Shown one piece after another: positions 17,227 to 27,409 of a stretch of 64,000 bases of DNA. Position 1 is the stretch's first letter; every line of letters starts with the position of its first letter. The notes beneath the pieces are model-generated. The model saw only the letters and a program-made list of their open reading frames with translations, made no database searches and was not told the origin of the DNA. The translations under genes were made by a program, and so were the position numbers. The DNA lies in the NCBI RefSeq assembly GCF_900104745.1, contig NZ_LT629732.1, positions 5,009,981 to 5,073,980 of the forward strand, written 5' to 3'. Source of the DNA: Actinopolymorpha singaporensis. Its GTDB lineage: Bacteria; Actinomycetota; Actinomycetes; Propionibacteriales; Actinopolymorphaceae.

Positions 17227-18273
17227 CTAACGCATCCCCGGCCGGCGCTCGGCGGTGTCGGCGCCTCCGGCCGCATCGGTGGTTTCGTACGCCGCAAGCG
17301 CGTCGACCGCATCCTGCCTGACGGCCTCGGCGAGTTCGGGCGGCTCCACCACCCGCGCGCCGCCGCCCAGGCGGAGAGCCAGCCGCCGAAGCCACCGCGG
17401 ATCGGCCACCCGAAGCCGCACCCGAAGCGAGCCGTCCCGCAGCTCGGTGACCTGCTCACATGGGTAGTACTCCGCCACCCAGGCTGCCGACGGCTCCAGC
17501 TCCAGCGTGGCCACGGGGTAGTCCGGCGAGGAACGGAACAGTCCCTCGGACAGGTCCCGGGGCCGGGCCTGCGGTGGCGGCGCGGCGGGCTCGTCGAGCA
17601 CCTGGACGTCACTCACCCGGTCCAGGCGGAACAGCCGGACGTCCTCGGCCCGGTGACACCAGCCCTCGAGGTAGGTCCACCCCTCCGCCTGCAGCAGGCG
17701 CATCGGGTCGACGTCGCGTTCGGTGGTCTCGTCGCGGTAGGGCACCCAGTAGCGGAGGTGGACTCGCCGGCCGCGGGCCAGGGCGTCCTGGAGGATCTGC
17801 CGGACCTTCGGGTCCTCGGCGGCGTCGACCCGGACGGCCACCTTGTCCAGGCCCGCGTCGACCTGCCCCGCGGCCTGTTCCAGGCGGTCGATCACCGGGT
17901 CGAGCAGCGCCCGCTCGGCCTGGCCGCCGGACTCGCGCAGGACCCGCAGCGCCACCAGCAGGCCGAGCGCCTCGTCCGCGGTCAGCCGGAGCGGCCGGGC
18001 CAGGAACTCGGCGTTGGACACGTGGATGACGCCCTCGCCCTCCACGGCGTCCATGTCGACCTCGATGTAGTCGCCGGGCATCATGCCGGGCAGCCCGCAG
18101 AACCACAGCACGCCGAGGTCGGACACCAACTGCTTCTCGGTGATGTGGAACGTCCGGGCGACATCGGCGACCCGAGCGCCGGGATGGGCCAGGAGGTACG
18201 GCAGCAAGGCGAGCAGGCGGCGTACCTGCTCCTTGGCGCCACCGGGACCGGCCGTGCGCGGGGCCTCAACCAT
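17227..18273 (-). CDS. pafC: WYL-domain transcriptional activator PafC
   Basis: 348 residues. N-terminal winged HTH (about 15-75, VRRLLALLPYLLAHPGARVADVARTF then KQLVSDLGVL), a middle region with LTADEALGLLVALRVL, a WYL domain (RRVHLRYWVPYRDETTERDVDPMRLL, then GWTYLEGWC and FRLDRVSDV) and a WCX-like C-terminus. PafC pairs with PafB to activate LexA-independent DNA-damage genes in mycobacteria. It overlaps pafB by 8 bp, implying coupled translation. Candidate target promoters are at 9479 and 32017 in this window. Confidence 0.92.
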   Translation of the reverse strand: MVEAPRTAGPGGAKEQVRRLLALLPYLLAHPGARVADVARTFHITEKQLVSDLGVLWFCGLPGMMPGDYIEVDMDAVEGEGVIHVSNAEFLARPLRLTADEALGLLVALRVLRESGGQAERALLDPVIDRLEQAAGQVDAGLDKVAVRVDAAEDPKVRQILQDALARGRRVHLRYWVPYRDETTERDVDPMRLLQAEGWTYLEGWCHRAEDVRLFRLDRVSDVQVLDEPAAPPPQARPRDLSEGLFRSSPDYPVATLELEPSAAWVAEYYPCEQVTELRDGSLRVRLRVADPRWLRRLALRLGGGARVVEPPELAEAVRQDAVDALAAYETTDAAGGADTAERRPGMR

Positions 18274-19330
18274 CAGTCGGCTCCGGCGCGTGGGCCACCT
18301 CCACTAGCAGCCCCTTCAGGTGCCGGATCACCGCTTCGCGCAGGTCGGGTGGGTCGAGCGCGACCGCTCCCGCCGCGTAACCGGCGATCTCCTCGGCGAG
18401 GGTCACCGGATCCGCGAAGCCGACCTCGACGACGTCCCAGCCGCTGCCGTCGGGAGTGACCGACGACGCCCGCCGGCGCAGCCCGTGCCCCGCGCCGGCC
18501 CGCACCCTGATCCGGGCGGTGCGGCGCGACTCCTCCGGCGGGGACATCCGAGCCGCCTCGGCGCGGATGTCGACCCCCTCGGGGACGGTGAACGCGCCCG
18601 GGCGACCCACCGGCCGGACCTGCCCGGAGATCCGGGACAACCGGAACATCCGGGTCGCCGCCCGGTCGCGGTCGTGTCCCAGGACGTACCACCGGCTCCG
18701 CCAGTTGAGGATCCCCCACGGCTCGAGCGTGCGGTGCTGTGCGCCGCCGGCACCCGGCCGGCGGTAGTCGAAGGAGACGACCGTGCGCGACTGCACAGCC
18801 CGCCACAACGGCTCGAACGCCGGCTCGCTGGCCGGCAGGCGCGGCTCCAGCGTGGTCACCGGCCCGGTGTCCGCGCCGGTGTCCGCCCGCACGTCGGCGC
18901 CCGCGTCGGGCACCTGCCCGGGCACCGGCGCCGCCGAGGAGGCCGACACGAACCCGTCGGCTCCGAGCTTGAGCACGGCACGGGAGGTGGCCTCGGCCAG
19001 GCTGGCGTGCTCCCACACCCGGGCGGCCAGGCCGAGCACGGCAGCCTCCTGGGCGGTGAACGTCAACGGCGGTAGCTCGAACTCGCTCCGGCGGATGCGG
19101 TAGCCCACCTCGTCGTCGAATCCGCTGGCCACCGAGCCGACCTCGATCGGGATACCGAGGTCGCGCAACTCGTCCTTGTCACGCTCGAACATCTTCTCGA
19201 ACGCCTCGGGGGTCTGCTCGCGGTAATCCTCCACCAGCTGGCGAAGCCGGGCCTTGGGCACGAAGTGGTGCGAGACCAGCAGGCAGATGACGAGATTCAT
19301 CAGCCGCTCGGACTTGCGGGGCGCTGCCAC
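18266..19330 (-). CDS. pafB: WYL-domain transcriptional activator PafB
   Basis: 354 residues. Typical PafB N-terminus (KSERLMNLVICLLVSHHFVPKARLRQLVEDY, EAFEKMFERDKDELRDLGIPI), then WYL features (TVVSFDYRRPG, EPWGILNWRSRWYVLGHDRDRAATRMFRLSRI). Partner of PafC in the DNA-damage response. GTG 19330 is chosen over GTG 19339 because GGAAAGGG lies about 8 nt upstream and the product then starts like other PafB proteins. No perfect RecA-NDp element was found in front of it. Confidence 0.92.
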   Translation of the reverse strand: MAAPRKSERLMNLVICLLVSHHFVPKARLRQLVEDYREQTPEAFEKMFERDKDELRDLGIPIEVGSVASGFDDEVGYRIRRSEFELPPLTFTAQEAAVLGLAARVWEHASLAEATSRAVLKLGADGFVSASSAAPVPGQVPDAGADVRADTGADTGPVTTLEPRLPASEPAFEPLWRAVQSRTVVSFDYRRPGAGGAQHRTLEPWGILNWRSRWYVLGHDRDRAATRMFRLSRISGQVRPVGRPGAFTVPEGVDIRAEAARMSPPEESRRTARIRVRAGAGHGLRRRASSVTPDGSGWDVVEVGFADPVTLAEEIAGYAAGAVALDPPDLREAVIRHLKGLLVEVAHAPEPTDG

Positions 19331-19452
19331 GCGCGTCACCCCTTTCCGCGCGGCTGGTGCACTCGTGCCACTTCGAACAGACTAGCGACCACCGACGAGA
19401 GGCTATCGCACCGAAGGTGCGACACGGCTGGAAAGAGCACAGGCGCGCCGAA

Positions 19453-19490
19453 CCACTCCGGCCACTCCGAACCACTCCGAACCACTCCGG
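19453..19490. repeat. Four CCACTCCG direct repeats in the pafB-DUF3866 intergenic region
   Basis: CCACTCCG occurs at 19453, 19462, 19472 and 19482 (period 9-10 bp), close to one helical turn. The array lies upstream of both divergent genes, ending about 17 bp before the putative -10 box of the DUF3866 gene. It could be a slippage array or a set of phased binding sites. Confidence 0.6.
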
Positions 19491-19520
19491 GCCGGGACCG
19501 AGCCGGTAGCGTCGGCCCCT

Positions 19521-20594
19521 GTGATCCGATGGCGGGAAGGTGTCGCCGGCCAGGTCCGCCGGTCGTGGGCCGGGGCGGTCGAGCTCGACGTGGACACCGG
19601 TGAGGAGACACTCCCCGCACTGGCGTACGTCGATCTGGTGGGCCGGCCCGAGCCGGGCGACCGCGTTCTGCTCAACACCAGCGCCTACCACCTGGGCCTG
19701 GGCACCGGCGGGTTCGCCCTGGTCGTGGCCGTACCCGACCGGCTCCCGCCCGACCCGGACGGGCTCGGGCACCTGGTCAAGGCCCGCTACACGCCGCTGC
19801 AGACCACGGTGCTCGGCATCGACGAACCCGACTCCCCCGCGCACGACCTGCTGGCCGACGCCGACGACCTCGCCGGCATGCCGGTGGTGGTGGCCGATCT
19901 GCATTCCGCGCTGCCGGCCGTGCTCGCCGGACTGTACGACGCCGCGCCGGAGGCATCGGTGGCGTACGTGATGACCGACGGCGCGGCCCTTCCGCTCGCG
20001 TTGTCGCGCACCGCGGCCGGGCTGGCGGGGGCGGGCTGGCTGCGGGCCGGCACGGTCACCGTCGGGCAGGCGTTCGGCGGCGACCTCGAGGCGGCCACTG
20101 TCCACACCGGCCTGCTCGCGGCCCGGCTGGTGCTCGGCGCGGACGTCGCCGTGGTGACCCAGGGGCCGGGGAATCTCGGCACCGGCACCCGGTGGGGGTT
20201 CACCGGGGTGGCGGTGGGCGAGGTGGTCAACGCGGTGGCCGCCCTGGGTGGCCGGCCGGTTGGCGCGCTGCGGTTGTCCCAGGCCGATCCGCGCGTACGC
20301 CACCAGGTGGTTTCCCATCACAGCCTCACCGCGTACGGCCGGGTCGCGCTGGCCGCCGCCGATCTCGCCGTGCCCGACCTGCCCGGCGACTTCGGTGTCC
20401 AGGTGCGCGCGCTCGTCGAGCCGCTGCGCGCCCGGCACCGCCTGGTGCGGACTCCAGTCGACGGCCTGGAGACCGCGCTGGCCCGCAGCCCGGTCGCGTT
20501 GTCGTCGATGGGGCGCGGGCCGGCACAGGACGGCGCCTACTTCGTCGGCTGCGCGGCCGCCGGACGCCACGCCGCCCGGCTCCTCCTCGGCTGA
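19521..20594 (+). CDS. DUF3866 family protein
   Basis: 357 residues, full-length match to the actinobacterial DUF3866 family: VDLVGRPEPGDRVLLNTSAYHLGLGTGG at the N-terminus, later MPVVVADLHSALPAV, VAYVMTDGAALPLA, TVTVGQAFGGDLEAATVHTGL and TQGPGNLGTGTRWGFTGV. No known activity; the Gly-rich TQGPGNLGTGT loop suggests nucleotide or sugar binding, which is only a guess. It lies between pafB and the FKBP gene, as in relatives. GTG start with TAGCGT (19507-19512) 8 nt upstream, so probably leaderless. Confidence 0.85.
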   Translation: MIRWREGVAGQVRRSWAGAVELDVDTGEETLPALAYVDLVGRPEPGDRVLLNTSAYHLGLGTGGFALVVAVPDRLPPDPDGLGHLVKARYTPLQTTVLGIDEPDSPAHDLLADADDLAGMPVVVADLHSALPAVLAGLYDAAPEASVAYVMTDGAALPLALSRTAAGLAGAGWLRAGTVTVGQAFGGDLEAATVHTGLLAARLVLGADVAVVTQGPGNLGTGTRWGFTGVAVGEVVNAVAALGGRPVGALRLSQADPRVRHQVVSHHSLTAYGRVALAAADLAVPDLPGDFGVQVRALVEPLRARHRLVRTPVDGLETALARSPVALSSMGRGPAQDGAYFVGCAAAGRHAARLLLG

Positions 20595-20611
20595 GGAGTC
20601 GCCGGGCGGCG
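20570..20611 (+). terminator. Terminator hairpin overlapping the DUF3866 stop codon
   Basis: An 11-bp GC-rich outer stem (20570-20580 with 20601-20611) plus a 5-bp inner stem (20581-20585 with 20593-20597) around a 7-nt loop, with a 3-nt bulge on the right side. The stop codon lies in the loop region. Likely ends DUF3866 transcription before the convergent FKBP gene. Confidence 0.6.
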
Positions 20612-20691
20612 CCGGTCGCTCGGTTGTTCGGTTGTGCGCGTTTGTTCGTGCCGTCGTGGGTTCGGCGGTGTCGTCCGCCGTGGTCCCGGTG

Positions 20692-21690
20692 TCAGCTGGC
20701 GCCGAGGATGTCGACCACGAACACCACCGTGTCGGTCTTCTTCACATCGGTCTGCGGCAGGTCCTGTCCGAAGCCCTGGTCCGGCGGCAGAACCAGCAGC
20801 ACGCGGCTGCCGACGGTCTGTCCGACCAGGCCCTCGGTGAGACCCTTCACCGGAGTCCGGGCGAGCGGGAGGTTCTCGTAGCCACCACGCTGCCAGGACG
20901 AGTCGAACGGCTTGCCGGTCCGCCAGTTGACGGCCATGTAGTGGAAGTTGATCGTCTGCTTGGCGGTGACCTTCGGGCCCTTGCCCTGGATCAGCGGCTG
21001 TGCGACGAGCTTCTTCGGTGCGGCCTCGCCCTTGGGGATGGTGATCGCGGTCGGGATGTCCTTGGCGTCGGTCTTCACCGCCGGCAGGTTCTTGGGCGGG
21101 GTGACCTTCGTGCCCTCGGCCTTGCTCAGCGGCTTGTAGGCCTTCTTCACGTCGATCACGAACACCAGGCTGTCGGTGCCCTTGATGCCGGCCTGCGGCT
21201 GGCCGTTGGCGCCGTAGCCGTCCTTCGGCGGGATGGTGATGAGCACCCGGCTGCCGACAGGCTTGCCGACCAGGCCGGTCACGAAGCCGTTGATCAGCTT
21301 GCCCTTGGCGAGCCCGAACGAGGTGGGGCCGCCGTTCTTCCAGGACGAGTCGAACTCCTTGCTGTCCCGGCCGTTGATGCCCACGTAGTCGACGACGACC
21401 TCCTGGCCCTCGGCGAGCTTGGGGCCGGAGCCTGCCTTGATCACCTTGGACTGGGTGGAGGCGACGCTGAACGGCTTGTCGAAGGTGACGGTGGGCTTCT
21501 TGCCCGGGTCGCCGGCAACCTTGACCGCTTCGATCGTGCTGGTCTTCTGCGTGGCGGGTGCGGTCGCCTCGGCCGACTTGGTCGGCTTGGCGCCGGGCGA
21601 ACCCGACGAGTCGGTCGAGTCGGACGAGCCGCACGCGGCGGTGACGACGAGCAACGACGTCAGGAGGGCGGCTATCAGGCCACGACGCAC
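20692..21690 (-). CDS. Lipoprotein with two FKBP-type peptidyl-prolyl isomerase domains
   Basis: 332 residues. Lipoprotein signal (GLIAALLTSLLVVTAAC, lipid-modified Cys at 20), a Ser/Thr/Lys linker, then two FKBP domains: about 90-185 (VVVDYVGINGRDSKEFDSSW, LVGKPVGSRVLITIPPKDGYG) and about 245-332 (FHYMAVNWRTGKPFDSSW, LVGQTVGSRVLLVLPPDQGFG). Expected to fold secreted proteins outside the membrane. GTG start with GAGGTG upstream. It follows pafA on the same strand. Confidence 0.92.
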   Translation of the reverse strand: MRRGLIAALLTSLLVVTAACGSSDSTDSSGSPGAKPTKSAEATAPATQKTSTIEAVKVAGDPGKKPTVTFDKPFSVASTQSKVIKAGSGPKLAEGQEVVVDYVGINGRDSKEFDSSWKNGGPTSFGLAKGKLINGFVTGLVGKPVGSRVLITIPPKDGYGANGQPQAGIKGTDSLVFVIDVKKAYKPLSKAEGTKVTPPKNLPAVKTDAKDIPTAITIPKGEAAPKKLVAQPLIQGKGPKVTAKQTINFHYMAVNWRTGKPFDSSWQRGGYENLPLARTPVKGLTEGLVGQTVGSRVLLVLPPDQGFGQDLPQTDVKKTDTVVFVVDILGAS

Positions 21691-21813
21691 TTAGAACACC
21701 TCGGAATCGGGAGACGGCACAAACAGTCGACCACACTAGACCGGGAACCTTAGACGTCCCTGAGCGACCCGCGTGCGTACGGAACGTGACGTATCCCGAG
21801 GTCACGGATGATT

Positions 21814-23175
21814 TCACATGCTCTGGATGAGCTTTTCCACCCGCTCGTCGACGCTGCGGAACGGGTCCTTGCACAGGACCGTGCGCTGCGCCTGGTCGTT
21901 CAGCTTGAGGTGCACCCAGTCGACGGTGAAGTCACGGCGGCGCTCCTGGGCGCGCTTGATGAACTCCCCGCGCAGCCGGGCCCGGGTGGTCTGCGGCGGG
22001 ACCGACTTCGCCTCGAACACCTCGAGGTCGTTGGTCAACCTCACCATCTGGCCGCGCCGCTCCAGCAGGTAGTACAGCCCGCGATCGCGGTGGATGTCGT
22101 GGTAGGCGAGGTCGAGCTGGGCGACACGTGGGCTGTTCAGCGACAGGCCGTGCTTGGTGCGGTAGCGGTTGACCAGGCGGTACTTCGCCACCCAGTCGAT
22201 CTCGCGGTCCACCAGGGTCAGGTCGCCGGAGTCGACCGCCTTCAGTGTGCGTTCCCACAGGTCGAGCACCTTGGTCACCAGCGGCGTGGCGAGCTCGCGG
22301 CGCTCGACGAAGTCGCGGGCCTTGGTGAAGTACTCCTCCTGGATCTCCAGCGCGCTGGCCTCGCGGCCGTTGGCGAGCCGTACCTTGCGCCGGCCGGTGA
22401 TGTCGTGGGAGATCTCCCGGATCGCGCGGATGGGGTTTTCCAGCGTCAGGTCGCGCAGCACCAGCCCGGACTCGATCATTCGCAGCACCAGGTCGGTGGC
22501 GCCAACCTTCAGCAGCGTGGTCGTCTCCGACATGTTGGAGTCGCCGACGATGACGTGCAGCCGGCGGTAGCGCTCGGCGTCGGCATGGGGCTCGTCGCGG
22601 GTGTTGATGATCGGGCGGGACCGGGTGGTGGCCGAGGAGACGCCCTCCCAGATGTGCTCGGCCCGCTGGCTGACCGCGTAGACCGCGCCGCGTGGTGTCT
22701 GCAGCACCTTGCCGGCGCCGCAGATGATCTGGCGGGAGACGAGGAACGGGATGAGCACGTCGGCCAGCCGGGAGAACTCGCCGTGCCGGCTGACGAGGTA
22801 GTTTTCGTGGCAGCCGTAGGAGTTGCCGGCGGAGTCGGTGTTGTTCTTGAACAGATAGACGTCGCCGGCGATGCCCTCCTCGCGCAGCCGCCGCTCGGCG
22901 TCGACCAGCAGGCCCTCGAGGATCCGCTCCCCTGCCTTGTCGTGCGTCACCAGGTCGATGATCGAGTCGCACTCGGGCGTCGCGTACTCGGGGTGGCTGC
23001 CGACGTCGAGGTAGAGCCGGGCGCCGTTGCGCAGGAAGACATTGCTGCTCCGCCCCCAGGACACGACCCGCCGGAAGAGGTAACGGGCCACCTCGTCGGG
23101 CGAAAGCCGCCGCTGGCCGCGGAAGGTACAGGTGACGCCGTACTCGTTCTCGAGGCCGAAGATGCGACGGTCCAT
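21814..23175 (-). CDS. pafA: Pup--protein ligase PafA
   Basis: 453 residues. Glutamine-synthetase-like fold with [14 protein letters not shown] at the start (E9), catalytic D57 in [18 protein letters not shown], then [20 protein letters not shown] and [27 protein letters not shown], all shared with mycobacterial PafA. Ligates the C-terminal Glu of Pup to substrate lysines. ATG 23175 is preferred over GTG 23184: TAGTGT (23183-23188) lies 7 nt upstream (leaderless) and the product starts like known PafA. Confidence 0.97.
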   Translation of the reverse strand: MDRRIFGLENEYGVTCTFRGQRRLSPDEVARYLFRRVVSWGRSSNVFLRNGARLYLDVGSHPEYATPECDSIIDLVTHDKAGERILEGLLVDAERRLREEGIAGDVYLFKNNTDSAGNSYGCHENYLVSRHGEFSRLADVLIPFLVSRQIICGAGKVLQTPRGAVYAVSQRAEHIWEGVSSATTRSRPIINTRDEPHADAERYRRLHVIVGDSNMSETTTLLKVGATDLVLRMIESGLVLRDLTLENPIRAIREISHDITGRRKVRLANGREASALEIQEEYFTKARDFVERRELATPLVTKVLDLWERTLKAVDSGDLTLVDREIDWVAKYRLVNRYRTKHGLSLNSPRVAQLDLAYHDIHRDRGLYYLLERRGQMVRLTNDLEVFEAKSVPPQTTRARLRGEFIKRAQERRRDFTVDWVHLKLNDQAQRTVLCKDPFRSVDERVEKLIQSM

Positions 23176-23244
23176 GGTCACCACACTATGTCGTCGTGGC
23201 GTCGCGGGGGCGGAGCGAGAGAAGTTGATCTGGTCACGATGCGG

Positions 23245-24081
23245 CTACACGGGTCCCCCGGGCTGGTCGCCGGGCGGCGTGTCGCCGGACGTCCCGCCAG
23301 GTGGGCTGTCCGTGGTCTCACCGGGCGCACCACCGGGCGCGGCGTCCGTTGACTGGCCCGCGGCCGAACCAGGCGCTGCGGACTCTCCGGCGGTGAGCAG
23401 CCGCTCCAGCGCCGGACCCACCAGCCGGCGGAACTTCCGCTTCTGGATGCGGGTGCGGTCCAGCACCGCCACCTCGAGCTGGTTGGCGTCGAGCCGGCGG
23501 GTGCCGTTGCCGTCCTGGCCGAGTGCCTCAACCGCGAGGGCGAGCGCCGCCGACAGCGACCGGCCCGGCTGGTAACGGCGCTCCAGGAAGGCGTTGATCT
23601 GTTCGGCGGAACCGCCCATGGCCGCGAAGCCGCGTTCGTCCGCGACCGACCCGTCGTAGGTGAGGCGATAGATCTGGTCCTGCTCCGCGGTCTCACCGAC
23701 CTCCGCGACGAACAGCTCGACCTCGTAGGGCTTCTCGGCCACGCTGGAGAAGATGGTGCCCAGTACCTGGGCGTAGAAGTTGGCCAGGCCGCGGGCGGTG
23801 ACGTCACGCCGGTCGTACGAATACCCGCGCATGTCCGCGCTGCGGACGCCGGCCACGCGGAGGTTCTCGAACTCGTTGTAGCGGCCGACCGCGGCGAACG
23901 CGATCCGGTCGTAGATCTCGCTGATCTTGTGCAGCGCGGGCGAGCGGTTCTCCGCGACCAGCACGATGCCGTTGTCGTACTGCAACACGGCCACACCGCG
24001 TCCGCGGGAGATGTTCTTCCGGGCGAAGTCCGCCCGGTCCTTCATCTGTTGTTCGGGCGAGACGTAGAACGGCATCGTCAT
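23245..24081 (-). CDS. prcA: 20S proteasome alpha subunit PrcA
   Basis: 278 residues. Proteasome alpha N-terminus ([32 protein letters not shown]), GILVAENRS-like region and [27 protein letters not shown] disordered Gly/Pro/Ser/Thr tail of about 50 residues ends in GGPV rather than the GYL-like terminus of some species. Forms the outer gated rings that dock ARC. Starts in a 4-bp overlap (ATGA) with the prcB stop, so the two subunits are translationally coupled. Confidence 0.96.
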   Translation of the reverse strand: MTMPFYVSPEQQMKDRADFARKNISRGRGVAVLQYDNGIVLVAENRSPALHKISEIYDRIAFAAVGRYNEFENLRVAGVRSADMRGYSYDRRDVTARGLANFYAQVLGTIFSSVAEKPYEVELFVAEVGETAEQDQIYRLTYDGSVADERGFAAMGGSAEQINAFLERRYQPGRSLSAALALAVEALGQDGNGTRRLDANQLEVAVLDRTRIQKRKFRRLVGPALERLLTAGESAAPGSAAGQSTDAAPGGAPGETTDSPPGGTSGDTPPGDQPGGPV

Positions 24082-24950
24082 CGGGCGTCACCGCTCTCGT
24101 CGTGGGCGAACACCGGTGCGGACGGACCGTCGGGTCGGCGCATCCGCCCAGCCAACAGGCGATCCACGAACGCCGCCACCTCGTCGTCGGGCAACCGGTG
24201 GAAGCCCGCGTCGCTGACCGTCGCGACCATGGGGTAGATGCGACGGGACACGTCCGGCCCGCCGGTCGCGGAGTCGTCGTCGGCGGCGTCGTACAACGCC
24301 TGCAGGCACCCGCCGATGGCGTCGTCACGGCCGGCGTCGGAGTGGTAGAGCTTCTTCAGCGCGCCGCGGGCGAAGACCGAACCCGAACCGATCGAGTGGA
24401 ACTCGCGCTCCTCGTAGCGGCCGCCGGTGATGTCGTAGGAGTAGATGCGGCCGTGGCCGTTCTCCAGGTCGTACCCGGCGAAGAGCGGAACCACCGCGAG
24501 ACCCTGCATGGCCAGCCCGAGGTTGGACCGCAGCAGCAGTCCGAGCCGGTTGGCCTTGCCCTCGATGGACAACGTGGTGCCCTCGAGCTTCTCGTAGTGC
24601 TCCAGCTCGACCTGGAACAACCTGACGAGCTCAGCGCCGACACCTGCGCTGCCGGCGTACCCCACCACGGAGTACTCGTCCGCGGGGAACACCTTCTCCA
24701 CGTCGCGGACCGCGATGACGTTGCCCATCGTCGCCCGCCGGTCGCCGGCCATCACCACGCCGGCCTCGTAGGTCACGGCAACGATGGTGGTGCCGTGCGG
24801 CACCTCGTCGCTCACCGCCGCGCCGGGTGGTGTCCGACCACCGGGCAGCATCTCCGGCGCGTGCGCGCCCAGAAACTCGGCGAACGACGAGGTCCCGGTG
24901 GCGAAGAGAGCGTCGGGAAGACGCCCGGCGCCTGCTCGATCGGTGCCCAC
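24078..24950 (-). CDS. prcB: 20S proteasome beta subunit PrcB
   Basis: 290 residues from GTG at 24950, which has an AAGGAG Shine-Dalgarno; longer frames upstream lack one. Residues 1-53 are a propeptide ([21 protein letters not shown]) cleaved before T54 in [25 protein letters not shown], giving the N-terminal threonine nucleophile of the core protease. Nearly the propeptide length of the mycobacterial protein. The 259 bp upstream (24951-25209), to the pup stop, has no gene and may hold a promoter. Confidence 0.96.
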   Translation of the reverse strand: MGTDRAGAGRLPDALFATGTSSFAEFLGAHAPEMLPGGRTPPGAAVSDEVPHGTTIVAVTYEAGVVMAGDRRATMGNVIAVRDVEKVFPADEYSVVGYAGSAGVGAELVRLFQVELEHYEKLEGTTLSIEGKANRLGLLLRSNLGLAMQGLAVVPLFAGYDLENGHGRIYSYDITGGRYEEREFHSIGSGSVFARGALKKLYHSDAGRDDAIGGCLQALYDAADDDSATGGPDVSRRIYPMVATVSDAGFHRLPDDEVAAFVDRLLAGRMRRPDGPSAPVFAHDESGDAR

Positions 24951-25209
24951 ACCTCTCCTTCCAGTCCTGCTGGGTGTGTCGTGGTGTGCCCGGCGGATCG
25001 TCACCGGGCTCATCCGGAAACCTACCGGGGCCCGGCGACATACGTGGCATGAGACCTGAGGTCCGTGCGGCCTCAACCGGCAACCTGTGCGACCGCTGCG
25101 GCCGGCCGAGCGCGGCGAGCACCAGATGAACGCCTGGTGGACGCCTGGTGCGCCGCGGACCGGCCGCGCGGCCGTGAACCTGCCGTCGAGGGACCGGCCG
25201 GGCCCGGTG

Positions 25210-25431
25210 TTACTGGCCGCCCTTCTGGACGAAGCTACGCACGAAGTCCTCGGCGTTCTCCTCCAGCACCTCGTCGATCTCGTCGAGGATCGAGTCGACG
25301 TCCTCGTCCATCTGGTCCTTGCGTTCCTTGGTGGCCTCGTCGGCCTGGACGTCGGTGAGTTCCTCTTCCTCGGAGTCCTTGCGCGTGGTGCGGTGCTGCT
25401 GGCCGCCCGCGCCGCCGTCTCGTGTTCCCAT
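25210..25431 (-). CDS. pup: Prokaryotic ubiquitin-like protein Pup
   Basis: 73 residues, highly acidic and mostly disordered, with the conserved [21 protein letters not shown] helix that binds the ARC coiled coil, and [11 protein letters not shown] at the end. The terminal GGQ must be deamidated to GGE by Dop before PafA can use it. Strong GGGAGG Shine-Dalgarno before the ATG. Between dop and prcB, the standard order. Confidence 0.98.
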   Translation of the reverse strand: MGTRDGGAGGQQHRTTRKDSEEEELTDVQADEATKERKDQMDEDVDSILDEIDEVLEENAEDFVRSFVQKGGQ

Positions 25432-25644
25432 CTCGCCCCTCCCCGACCTACTCCACAGGGGTTGCTTTGGTACCGCCTACCTGGACCTTACAAGCGCATA
25501 CCGACTAGGGGCAGGTACCCAGCGCACCAGACTCGACACCCAACGGACTTTGCCGGGCAAAACGGGCCGAACGGCATCCCGCGTGGGGACCTGGTGGCGG
25601 GCCTGGTGGTGGCCGAGGCGTGACCGTGACCGGGCAGTGCCGTC

Positions 25645-27156
25645 CTAGCCGCCCGTGATGGCGCGGACCAGCTCCTCCGCGGTCCGGCAGCGGTCCAGCA
25701 GCTCACCGACGTGGGTACGGGTCCCCCGCAGCGGCTCCAGGGTGGGGACGCGCTGCAGCGACTCGTTGCCCGGTAGGTCGAAGATCACCGAGTCCCACGA
25801 TGCGGCAGCCACGTGTTCGGAGTACTGCGCCAGGCAGCGACCGCGGAAGTAGGCGCGGGTGTCCTCCGGCGGCTGCTGCACGGCGCGTTCGATCTCGGCG
25901 TCGGTGAGGATCCGGGCCATCCGGCCGCGCTCGACGAACCGGGGATACAGCCCGCGCTCGGGCCGCAGGTCGGCGTACTGCAGGTCGACCAACTGGAGCT
26001 TGGGGTGGCTCCAGTCGAGGCCGTCCCGCTCGCGGTACTGCTGCAGGACGGCCAGCTTGGCCACCCAGTCCAGCTCGCGGGACAGCGACATCGGGTCGGA
26101 CTCCAACCGGGTCAGCACCGACTCCCAACGGTCCAGGACGTCCCTGGTCTGTGGGTCGGTGTCGGCGCCGCTGCGGTCCTCGACGTATTTGCGGGCGTTC
26201 TCGAGGTACTCCATCTGGAGCTGGACGGCGGTCAGCTTGCGGCCGCTCTTCAGCGTCAGCAGGTGGCGCAGGCTCGGGTCGTGCGAAACCTCGTGCAACG
26301 ACGTCACCGGGTGCTCGAGGCTCAGGTCCGTGGTGAGGAAGTCGTCCTCGATCATCGCCAGCACCAGCGCCGTCGTGCCGGCCTTGAGATAGGTCGCCAC
26401 CTCCGACAGGTTGGCGTCGCCGATGATGACGTGCAGGCGGCGGTACTTGTCGGCGTCGGCGTGTGGCTCGTCCCGGGTGTTGATGATCGGGCGCTTCAGG
26501 GTGGTCTCCAGGCCCACCTCGACCTCGAAGAAGTCGGCCCGCTGGCTGATCTGGAAGCCGTGCCGGCTGCCGTCCTGGCCGAGCCCGACCCGCCCGGCGC
26601 CGCACACGACCTGCCTGCTGACGAAGAACGGCGTGAGGTTGCGCACGATGTCGGCGAACGGGGTGGACCGCGCCATGAGGTAGTTCTCGTGGCAGCCGTA
26701 GGACGCGCCCTTGTTGTCGGTGTTGTTCTTGTAGAGGAGGATCGAGCTCGACAGCGGCGGCTCGGCCGCCCGCCGGGAGGCCTCCAGCATCACCCGTTCA
26801 CCCGCCTTGTCCCACAGGACGAGATCGCGCGGGTTGGTCACCTCCGGCGAGGAGTACTCCGGGTGGGCGTGGTCGACGTAGAGCCTGGCCCCGTTGGTGA
26901 GGATCGCGTTGGCGAGGCCGACCTCCTCGTCGGTGAGCTGGCTGTCATCGGCCACGTCACGGGCGAGGTCGAAGCCCCGTGCGTCGCGCAGGGGGTTCTC
27001 CTCCTCGAAGTCCCACCGGGCACGGCGGGCACGGATCACCTTGCCCGCATAGGCGTTCACGACCTGGGAGGACGACAGCATCGGGTTGACGGTCGGTTGC
27101 CCGGCGACGGAGATGCCGTACTCGGTCTCCACGCCCATTACCCGGTGCACGCTCAT
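25645..27156 (-). CDS. dop: Pup deamidase/depupylase Dop
   Basis: 503 residues. Paralogue of Paf[15 protein letters not shown] (E10), catalytic D95 in [38 protein letters not shown] and [27 protein letters not shown], plus the Dop-specific insertion near residues 40-80. Deamidates the Pup C-terminal Gln and removes Pup from substrates. GGAG upstream of the ATG. Confidence 0.97.
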   Translation of the reverse strand: MSVHRVMGVETEYGISVAGQPTVNPMLSSSQVVNAYAGKVIRARRARWDFEEENPLRDARGFDLARDVADDSQLTDEEVGLANAILTNGARLYVDHAHPEYSSPEVTNPRDLVLWDKAGERVMLEASRRAAEPPLSSSILLYKNNTDNKGASYGCHENYLMARSTPFADIVRNLTPFFVSRQVVCGAGRVGLGQDGSRHGFQISQRADFFEVEVGLETTLKRPIINTRDEPHADADKYRRLHVIIGDANLSEVATYLKAGTTALVLAMIEDDFLTTDLSLEHPVTSLHEVSHDPSLRHLLTLKSGRKLTAVQLQMEYLENARKYVEDRSGADTDPQTRDVLDRWESVLTRLESDPMSLSRELDWVAKLAVLQQYRERDGLDWSHPKLQLVDLQYADLRPERGLYPRFVERGRMARILTDAEIERAVQQPPEDTRAYFRGRCLAQYSEHVAAASWDSVIFDLPGNESLQRVPTLEPLRGTRTHVGELLDRCRTAEELVRAITGG

Positions 27157-27308
27157 GGGACTCCTCGTCGCCAGTCTGGCATCGCCGCGTCGTCGCGCCC
27201 ACGAGCCGGACGGCTCGCGCCCGCCCCCGGCTCCTCTTACGAGCGTACGCGGACAAGCAGTGTGTGTAGGGCAGGGTTAGCCGATTGTCGCCGGAGATAC
27301 CGGTCATG

Positions 27309-27354
27309 ACGCCCGCGGGCGTCCCACTCGGTCGAGCGGGACACCCGCGGGCGT
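27309..27354 (-). terminator. Terminator of the ARC gene
   Basis: 21-nt arms (27309-27329 and 27334-27354) around a 4-nt loop. The two non-Watson-Crick positions become G-U wobbles only in minus-strand RNA, so the hairpin is complete in the direction that leaves the ARC gene (stop at 27410). No T-run. The rest of 27157-27409 shows no gene. Confidence 0.65.
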
Positions 27355-27409
27355 GAGTGCTCGTCGCCTCCGCCGGCAGGCGGCAGGCGGAGGTTGGTCC
27401 GGGGATCCG

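Noticed and set aside
19340-19520. RecA-NDp-like box before pafB
   Set aside because: A TCGTCGGTG-like sequence is present, but the TAnnnT hexamer follows after 5 nt, not 8.
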